A stretch of DNA of 64,000 bases from Candidatus Neomicrothrix sp. UBA2974 (GTDB taxonomy: Bacteria; Actinomycetota; Acidimicrobiia; Acidimicrobiales; MedAcidi-G1), in the NCBI GenBank assembly GCA_002348705.1, contig DEAU01000012.1, positions 8,784-72,783 on the forward strand. The letters are read 5' to 3'. The notes under the pieces were generated by a model, which ran no database searches, was not told where the DNA came from, and saw nothing but the letters and a program-made list of their open reading frames with translations. Both the position numbers and the translations under genes were made by a program. Of this stretch, positions 58,382 through 64,000 are shown one piece after another. Positions within the stretch are counted from its first letter, which is position 1. Each line of letters opens with the position of its first letter.

Positions 58382-59770
58382 TTATTGAATTCTCGGATCG
58401 ATTTCAGAGGAGAGGTTGAGACGATCGAGAAGCTCGGAGGAACGGGCGTGAGCTTCTTCCATAGCAAGGTCCTCGTCGAGTTTCGTACACCTGCCATTCT
58501 CAAAAATGATTTCTCCTCCGACGAGGGTCATCTCCACGTCGCTGCTACGTGCCGTATAGGCGACAGCCGGAATGGGAGCCGGTCTCGGAGTCATATGAGC
58601 GCCTTGCAGGGAGACAACAGCCATGTCTGCCAAAAGCCCCGGACGAAGAATTCCAGCTTCTAGACCAAGGAACTCAGCTCCTCCTCGAGTAGCGAGCTCC
58701 AAAGCCTCTCGTGGCCCAGATTTGGTTGGATCCATGCTTTGAAGTCGTTGGATCATGACCGCCAACTTCATTTGCTCAAACATGTCGTTTCGAAATCCTG
58801 CTACCGCGCCGTCATAACCCAACCCGATTGATGCACCCGCTTCGAGGAGGCCACGGAGTTTCATAGTCCCCAAACCAAAGATCCCATGAGAAACTGGACA
58901 GTAGGCAATTCCTGTGTTGCTTTCGCCAGCTAAAGCGACTTCCTCGGCGTCAAGAAAAATCATGTGAGCTATGTGAGCGTCTGGACCTAGAAGGCCGGCC
59001 TCGTCCAACCAATTAACAGGCCTAATCCCATGTTCTTCCATATAGACATCTGGATCGGTTTTGTATTGGGAGCAATGCGTGTGCCAACCAATACCCTTAG
59101 AACGAGCGAGTTCGACAGCTGAGACGATGAAGTCCTGGTCGTTGTAGATGATGTCGCCAGGAGCAGGCCAAATCTCCACTTTGCTGCCAGCAGGCCGTGT
59201 ATCGATGGTTTCGGCAGCTCTTGTCAACTGCTCTTCCAAGGGGTATGGCTGTTCGCGGCCCAGTCCAAGGCCTATTGCTCCACGAAGGCCCACTGACTCC
59301 ACCGCGTCTGCAACTGCGGTAGTTGTCTCTAGATCAGTTCCGGCATAGTGGTGGTCCAAGACGGCAGTGGTGCCGCTTCTAGCCTGTTCGATAGACGCCA
59401 TCGTCACAGCAGCGGTCACTTCTTCTTTCGTCATAGTCGCAGCAAGCGGCATCATGAAGTCCGGTAACCAGACTCTGAAATCCAGACCCTCTCCGAGACC
59501 GCGCGCGGCGTTCTGGAAAAGGTGGTCGTGGGCTGAAACGAAACCGGGGATTACGGCACTGCCACTACAGTCAATAGTTCTCTTGGCCGGTAGGTGTATG
59601 AGGTCGGCTACTTCACCGACAGCCACAATTCGGCTTCCATGGATGGCGACAGCCCCTGGCTCGAAGATCTTGGCCTGATCATCCATCGTTATAACTGCGC
59701 CTCCGGTCAAGAGGAGATCGCATGACTGACCTTTTGATGGATCGTCGTTGCTGTCGTTAATCGATGTCAT
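58382..59770 (-). CDS. AtzA/TrzA-type amidohydrolase (deaminase)
   Basis: A 462-residue TIM-barrel amidohydrolase. Metal site: HDH in VSAHDHLFQN, His in WHTHCSQYKTD (two His), His in YCPVSHGIFGLG, and Asp in LGYDGAVAGF. These enzymes hydrolyse the amino or chloro group of purines, pyrimidines, triazines, SAH or creatinine-type rings. Members of this subgroup with SIEQARSGTTAVLDHHY are usually deaminases of unknown substrate. Divergent from the BMP-type ATPase over 71 bp, suggesting co-regulation. Confidence 0.88.
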   Translation of the reverse strand: MTSINDSNDDPSKGQSCDLLLTGGAVITMDDQAKIFEPGAVAIHGSRIVAVGEVADLIHLPAKRTIDCSGSAVIPGFVSAHDHLFQNAARGLGEGLDFRVWLPDFMMPLAATMTKEEVTAAVTMASIEQARSGTTAVLDHHYAGTDLETTTAVADAVESVGLRGAIGLGLGREQPYPLEEQLTRAAETIDTRPAGSKVEIWPAPGDIIYNDQDFIVSAVELARSKGIGWHTHCSQYKTDPDVYMEEHGIRPVNWLDEAGLLGPDAHIAHMIFLDAEEVALAGESNTGIAYCPVSHGIFGLGTMKLRGLLEAGASIGLGYDGAVAGFRNDMFEQMKLAVMIQRLQSMDPTKSGPREALELATRGGAEFLGLEAGILRPGLLADMAVVSLQGAHMTPRPAPIPAVAYTARSSDVEMTLVGGEIIFENGRCTKLDEDLAMEEAHARSSELLDRLNLSSEIDPRIQ

Positions 59771-59841
59771 GGAGTTTTGTTCGCCCGAGGCTGTATTTCT
59801 GCAGGGTATTGGGACTGTGGTGAACGTGTATCATCTCGGCC

Positions 59842-61461
59842 GTGAATCAGCAAACTGCGTCAGAATCTCTGCCTACAAAAGTGCAGGATTCGAGGCATGC
59901 AGTATCGATGACTGGGGTACGGAAGTCATTTGGTTCGGTAGCGGCTCTGGATGGAGCGGACTTTTACCTACGCCACGGAGAGATTCATGCACTCTTGGGA
60001 GAGAACGGGGCGGGCAAGTCAACGCTGATGAACATCCTCTACGGCCTAGAGCTAAGAGATGGCGGAGAGATTCTGATAGACGGGCATCCTGTGGATTTTC
60101 AGACGCCCCAAGATGCTGTCGCTGAAGGCTTGGGCATGGTTCACCAACACTTCAAGCTTGTTCCGAGGCTCACAGTCATTGAAAACGTCATATTGGGCGG
60201 AAAGGATTCGCGAGCCTTCCGACTTCCTGATCTCGAGACGTCAGCAAGAAAGTTGGAAGATCTAGCGGAGACCTATGGCTTGCCCATCTCTGCCAGGGAC
60301 CGGGTCTCCAATCTCTCAGTTGGTGAACAACAACGTGTGGAGATATTGAGATCACTGTATTTCGGGGCGAGAACGTTAATTCTCGACGAGCCGACCGCCT
60401 CTTTGACGCCTCTTGAGGTGCGACAACTATTGGCCAAGCTTCGAGACCTAGCCAGAGCTGGTACGTCGATCATCATCATCACCCATCACTTGGACGAAGT
60501 GATGGAGTCCGCTGATCGGGTCACAGTTCTGCGATCAGGTTCGAACGTTGGAACACTCGAAGCCTCGGAAACAAGTCAGCTTGAATTGGCCAGAATGATG
60601 GTTGGGAGAGACGTAGGAATTCTGACCCAATCAGATGCGATTCGGGATCAAAAAGTTGACCAATCCGTTAAGGACAAGAATCGTCCCGTATTGAGGCTCT
60701 CAGGAGTTGATGCCAGTTCTCGTGTTGCCGAAACTGGCAAGGAGACTGTTGCCAGGCGAGGGCTGTTTGATCTCTCGCTTGAAATTCACCCCGGCGAAAT
60801 TGTTGCCGTCGCGGGTGTGGAGGGGAATGGGCAGGCAGAACTTGAGGACGTACTCAGTGGTTTTCTAGAAGTTGATCAGGGTGAGTTCGCTATCGATGGG
60901 AAAGACTGCACGACTTGTAGTCCAGAGGACTTGCTCAATCTTGGGGCTGGCTACATTCCGTCCGACCGCTATCGACGGGGGCTTATTGGAGGCCTCTCGG
61001 TTGCCGTGAACGTCTCCTACGACAGAATTGGAGAAGCCCCCGTAGGCAACCGGTTCTGGGTTGATTCGAAGGAACTTATGAGACTCGGCGACCGAGCGGT
61101 CGAGGAATATTCGATCGCCGTTCGTGGCGCCGGGGAGCTAGCGGGAACGCTATCTGGAGGCAATGCGCAGAGAGTGGTAATCGCTCGCGCACTGGCCAAA
61201 GAGTTGAGACTTCTTGTCGCCGCTCAGCCAACTCGTGGACTTGATGTCGGGGCGATCGAATTCATCTGGGGTTTGTTGGAAGAACAACGTTCTAGGGGGC
61301 TTGCGACGCTGCTAATCACGACTGACCTCGACGAAGTCATGGCTCTCTCTGATCGCGTCTACGTCATGTATCGAGGGCGCCTAAGTGAGGTGCCACGTGA
61401 TCGAGAGTCCATTGGCCTGGCGATGGGCGGCGCCAATAAGCAGGGCGAGGAGTCGCTTTGA
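59842..61461 (+). CDS. BMP/Nup-type ABC transporter ATP-binding protein (duplicated ATPase)
   Basis: A 539-residue tandem ATPase of the nucleoside-type (NupA/BmpD/PnrB) importers. First domain: Walker A LGENGAGKST, signature NLSVGEQQRVEIL, Walker B TLILDEPTASLTPLE. Second domain: Walker A-like VEGNGQAELEDV (degenerate, as in sugar/nucleoside ATPases), LSGGNAQRVVIARAL, and LLVAAQPTRGLDVGA. It drives uptake with the two permeases that follow; the BMP domain of the lipoprotein at 37330 is the obvious binding protein. GTG start at 59842. Confidence 0.92.
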   Translation: MNQQTASESLPTKVQDSRHAVSMTGVRKSFGSVAALDGADFYLRHGEIHALLGENGAGKSTLMNILYGLELRDGGEILIDGHPVDFQTPQDAVAEGLGMVHQHFKLVPRLTVIENVILGGKDSRAFRLPDLETSARKLEDLAETYGLPISARDRVSNLSVGEQQRVEILRSLYFGARTLILDEPTASLTPLEVRQLLAKLRDLARAGTSIIIITHHLDEVMESADRVTVLRSGSNVGTLEASETSQLELARMMVGRDVGILTQSDAIRDQKVDQSVKDKNRPVLRLSGVDASSRVAETGKETVARRGLFDLSLEIHPGEIVAVAGVEGNGQAELEDVLSGFLEVDQGEFAIDGKDCTTCSPEDLLNLGAGYIPSDRYRRGLIGGLSVAVNVSYDRIGEAPVGNRFWVDSKELMRLGDRAVEEYSIAVRGAGELAGTLSGGNAQRVVIARALAKELRLLVAAQPTRGLDVGAIEFIWGLLEEQRSRGLATLLITTDLDEVMALSDRVYVMYRGRLSEVPRDRESIGLAMGGANKQGEESL

Positions 61462-61544
61462 TGCGGGGTCGTTATTCGTTACTTGTGTCGAAGTCGTCCT
61501 GTTGATCCGATGTACCTAGTCTCTCGATCTGGTCTTTTTGCGCA

Positions 61545-62582
61545 ATGAATGTGACAACTAGCTACCGCAGAGATTTCCAAATACCGGCACCCGTCCGATG
61601 GCTCATGGCCGTAACCGGGGCACTGGTCACCGGCGGCATTCTCCTCGTTCTCGTCGGCGCCAATCCCGTTGACGCCTATGTGGAGATGGTCAAGGGGACT
61701 TTTGGTTCCTGGTTCGATGTGAGTCTCGTACTCACCGAGATGGTTCCGTTGGTGATTATCGGACTTGGCTTGGTGATTGCCTTCAAGGCCCGTATATGGA
61801 ACATCGGGGCGGAAGGACAGTTCATGTTCGGCGCCCTTGTGGGAGGGGCTTTCGCTCTACGCGTCCCCCTGCAAAATCAGTTTCTCGCCATTCCAGCTGT
61901 TCTGCTCGTTGGCGCACTTGCGGGTGCACTATGGGGTTTGCTCGTAGCGGCAGCACGAGTGCGCTGGCGGGTGAATGAGGTCATTTCGTCGTTGTTGCTT
62001 AACTACGTCGCCCTGTTCGTATTCGCTTATGCGGTCCGAAAACCGCTGCGGGACCCGGGAGGCTTCAAACCGACTTCTGAGCGCGTTCCGGATCAGTTTG
62101 TCCTCGGAGATGTTCCGGTCGATGAAATTCGAGTCCATGTTGGGATCGTCGTGGCATTGCTGCTGGTTCCCTTAGTTGGCTTTCTTGTCAATAGGTCACC
62201 GTTTGGTATGAGGGCGACCATGTTCGGTATGAACCCCGAGGCTGCTCAAGCCGCAGGAGTCAACGCATCAAAGATGACGTTGAGGATCATGATGCTCTCT
62301 GGAGCCCTGGCGGGACTCGCTGGAATCATCCAGGTTCTGGGTTCCGAACTTCGGTTGAGCAACAACATGTCGACTGGTTATGGATTTACGGCCATTGTGG
62401 TGGCCTTGATTGCGCGCCTCCGTCCTTTCGGGGTGCTCCTAGCAGCTGCATTTCTAGGGGCGTTGACTCTTGGTGGTGATGTCATCCAAAGGACGCAACA
62501 GGTTCCGAGGGTTCTCACCATGGTCATCCAAGCGATCTTCGTGCTGTTTCTTCTCCTAGCCGATCGTCGGAGGAGCAACTAA
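61545..62582 (+). CDS. BMP/Nup-type ABC permease 1
   Basis: A 345-residue branched-chain/nucleoside-type permease (BPD_transp_2). The ~9 membrane helices include VIAFKARIWNIGAEGQFMFG, the typical start of NupB-type permeases, and MFGMNPEAAQAAGVNASKMT, the conserved cytoplasmic coupling loop. Its stop overlaps the next gene start by one base. Together with the ATPase and permease 2 it makes an importer for nucleosides or related polar cyclic compounds. Confidence 0.9.
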   Translation: MNVTTSYRRDFQIPAPVRWLMAVTGALVTGGILLVLVGANPVDAYVEMVKGTFGSWFDVSLVLTEMVPLVIIGLGLVIAFKARIWNIGAEGQFMFGALVGGAFALRVPLQNQFLAIPAVLLVGALAGALWGLLVAAARVRWRVNEVISSLLLNYVALFVFAYAVRKPLRDPGGFKPTSERVPDQFVLGDVPVDEIRVHVGIVVALLLVPLVGFLVNRSPFGMRATMFGMNPEAAQAAGVNASKMTLRIMMLSGALAGLAGIIQVLGSELRLSNNMSTGYGFTAIVVALIARLRPFGVLLAAAFLGALTLGGDVIQRTQQVPRVLTMVIQAIFVLFLLLADRRRSN

Positions 62583-63559
62583 TGGACTGGAGCGATGTTT
62601 TTGGCGGAGCGGCACTGATTCCGCTGCTGAATGCGGCAATTCGCTTAGCTATTCCAACTGGTTTGGCAGCGGTCGGGGAGTCCTTCTGCCAGAAATCAGG
62701 GGTTTTGAACTTGAGCGTTGAGGGAATGATGCTCACTGGCGCCCTCACCGCCTACCTCGGCGCGTATTACAGCGGGTCCCTTTGGGTAGGTGTACCTGCA
62801 GGCATCGGTGGTGGATTGCTCGTTGGAGTACTGATGGCACTCTTCACACTCAAGTTCAAAACTGAACAGGTAATTAATGGAATAGCTCTTGTGCTTCTTG
62901 CGCAGGCGGCGACAAGCTTCACCTTTGAAGAGTTATTCGGCGATCTGACGCTGACAGGTCGTTTTGAACCTATGAAAAACTGGGAGATTCCTGGCCTTTC
63001 CTCGATTCCCGGTGTTGGAACAGTTCTTTTCAACCAGTCGCCCCTCGTCTACCTGTCAGTAGTTCTGATCTTTGCAATCTGGTATCTCCTGAATCGGACA
63101 ATGTTTGGACTAGCGGTCAAGGCAGTCGGAGACAGGCCTGCAGCAGCTGATGCTGCCGGCATCAGTGTGACGAGAACTCGGTGGGTGGCGATCCTTGTCT
63201 CTGGTGCGATGTCAGGCCTGGGAGGAGTTGTTCTAGTCGTCGGCCAACTTGGGATGTTTATGCAGAATGTCACGGCGGGTCGGGGCTGGGTAGCTATTGC
63301 GCTGGTAATTTTTGGCCGCTGGAAGCCGCTGCGTGTGATGGCCGGCGCACTTTTGTTTGGCCTGACGGACGCAATACAACTTCGAATTCAGGCCGCAAGC
63401 GGCGGGATAGAGAGCAATGTCCCGTTCGAGTTGTTTCAGGCGATGCCGTATCTCGTGACTATTGCGGTAGTTGTGTTTGCCAGCGCGAGAGCGCGTCGGA
63501 GTGGAGAACCTGAAGCTCTAGGCCGTCCTTTCTTCAAAGGTGCGCAGATAGAGGCGTGA
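62582..63559 (+). CDS. BMP/Nup-type ABC permease 2
   Basis: A 325-residue paralogue of permease 1, with the typical start AVGESFCQKSGVLNLSVEGM and coupling loop AVGDRPAAADAAGISVTRTR. The two permeases form the heterodimer usual for this transporter class. Its ATG is in the overlap TAATG of the upstream stop. The 241 bp after it contain no gene that I can support. Confidence 0.9.
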   Translation: MDWSDVFGGAALIPLLNAAIRLAIPTGLAAVGESFCQKSGVLNLSVEGMMLTGALTAYLGAYYSGSLWVGVPAGIGGGLLVGVLMALFTLKFKTEQVINGIALVLLAQAATSFTFEELFGDLTLTGRFEPMKNWEIPGLSSIPGVGTVLFNQSPLVYLSVVLIFAIWYLLNRTMFGLAVKAVGDRPAAADAAGISVTRTRWVAILVSGAMSGLGGVVLVVGQLGMFMQNVTAGRGWVAIALVIFGRWKPLRVMAGALLFGLTDAIQLRIQAASGGIESNVPFELFQAMPYLVTIAVVVFASARARRSGEPEALGRPFFKGAQIEA

Positions 63560-63800
63560 GTTTCGGTTCTCAATTCGTCATTCAATGGTCGTTTACGACG
63601 ATGAAACTGAGAGTTTGGAAAGTGCCAAAGTTGAGTGGTCCCTGTTGTCCTCGCTAATGAAGACACCCCAAAAATTGTTTCGTTAGAGAATCTCGCGATT
63701 CCACCTTTCGGCTGTTTGGTAAGACTGGAAGAGGGGTTATCTCTATACATAGAGTGCGTGACTGCTGCAGAAGATCGATCCATTTACCAAGGGAAATGTG

Positions 63801-64000
63801 ATGAACCAAGTTTCTGGTGATGCCCAGAGTTCTGAGGCCGTAACTTTTCTAGTGGAGGGCACTGTCGTCACTATGGATGCCGACCGCAGGGTCATCAGTG
63901 GTGGCGGAGTGGCAGTTGCCGGAGACCGGATCGTTGAGATTGGGGATGCTGGCGAACTGTCCAATCGTTACCCAGAGGCAACGCGGATCGGCGGGGACAG
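63801..64000 (+). CDS. AtzA/TrzA-type amidohydrolase, N-terminal fragment (cut by window end)
   Basis: The first 66 codons of an amidohydrolase: VTFLVEGTVVTMDADRRVIS then GGVAVAGDRIVEIGDAGEL, the beta-rich N-terminal domain shared with the gene at 58382. The metal-binding HxH has not yet been reached at the window end. ATG 63801 follows GGGAAATGTG, with a weak Shine-Dalgarno. A second deaminase-type enzyme downstream of the nucleoside-type importer fits uptake and deamination of an aminated ring compound. Confidence 0.8.
   Translation, partial: MNQVSGDAQSSEAVTFLVEGTVVTMDADRRVISGGGVAVAGDRIVEIGDAGELSNRYPEATRIGGD

Noticed and set aside
63635..63820. 61-codon frame before the terminal amidohydrolase
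   Set aside because: GTG start without Shine-Dalgarno, overlaps the next gene, no recognisable features.

Overview
The window is a chromosomal segment of a fairly GC-rich bacterium, most likely an actinobacterium. I infer this from three things: many start codons sit only 6-8 nt after a TANNNT -10 box (leaderless transcripts), the methionine aminopeptidase has an N-terminal extension, and the gene set is typical (FCD-type acyl-CoA enzymes, citramalate synthase, PPOX/EthD proteins, DUF3048). An Acidimicrobiia-like lineage is a guess from overall character, not something proven here. No tRNA, rRNA, IS element, phage gene or CRISPR array was seen.

Positions 1-33 kb look like ordinary chromosome. 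They hold acyl-CoA and organic-acid metabolism (enoyl-CoA hydratase, thioesterase II, acyl-CoA dehydrogenase, citrate synthase, a biotin-dependent carboxyltransferase coupled to a LysR regulator), greA, and a leuB-ilvE-cimA operon. That operon is preceded by a Val/Ile-rich leader peptide and a classical attenuator. Further right are transporters, map, fpg, an orphan ParA with a small tail-anchored partner, lipid acyltransferase and assorted oxidoreductases.

From about 33 kb to the end the sequence is visibly more AT-rich and becomes a dense catabolic island. First comes a minus-strand block (PhnZ/TmpB-like HD oxygenase, class II aldolase, P450, 3-hydroxyacyl/carnitine-type dehydrogenase). A long plus-strand run (37.3-55.0 kb) follows: a lipoprotein fusing two different ABC substrate-binding domains, an ABC ATPase, a GcvT-like methyltransferase, two paralogous amidohydrolases, a BKACE enzyme, and then grdE-grdB-grdC-grdA of a glycine/sarcosine/betaine reductase. 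In grdB and grdA the reading frame runs through an in-frame UGA at exactly the selenocysteine positions of the family, and each UGA is followed by a SECIS-like hairpin. Next come a complete Rieske oxygenase, an adenosine-deaminase-like protein, and a pair of half-oxygenases: one has the mononuclear iron site but no Rieske cluster, the other has the Rieske cluster fused to a reductase and ferredoxin but no mononuclear iron site. A GST closes the run. The final part holds a choline-sulfatase-like enzyme, a double TauC/SsuC-type permease, AtzA/TrzA-type amidohydrolases and a BMP/Nup-type ABC transporter.

Read together, the island looks like a system for importing and dismantling small methylated or quaternary amine compounds (choline sulfate, carnitine or betaine-like, possibly purine-like or creatinine-like amidines). 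It feeds a selenocysteine-dependent reductive C-N cleavage that sits, unusually, among O2-dependent oxygenases. The exact substrate is not readable from the sequence.
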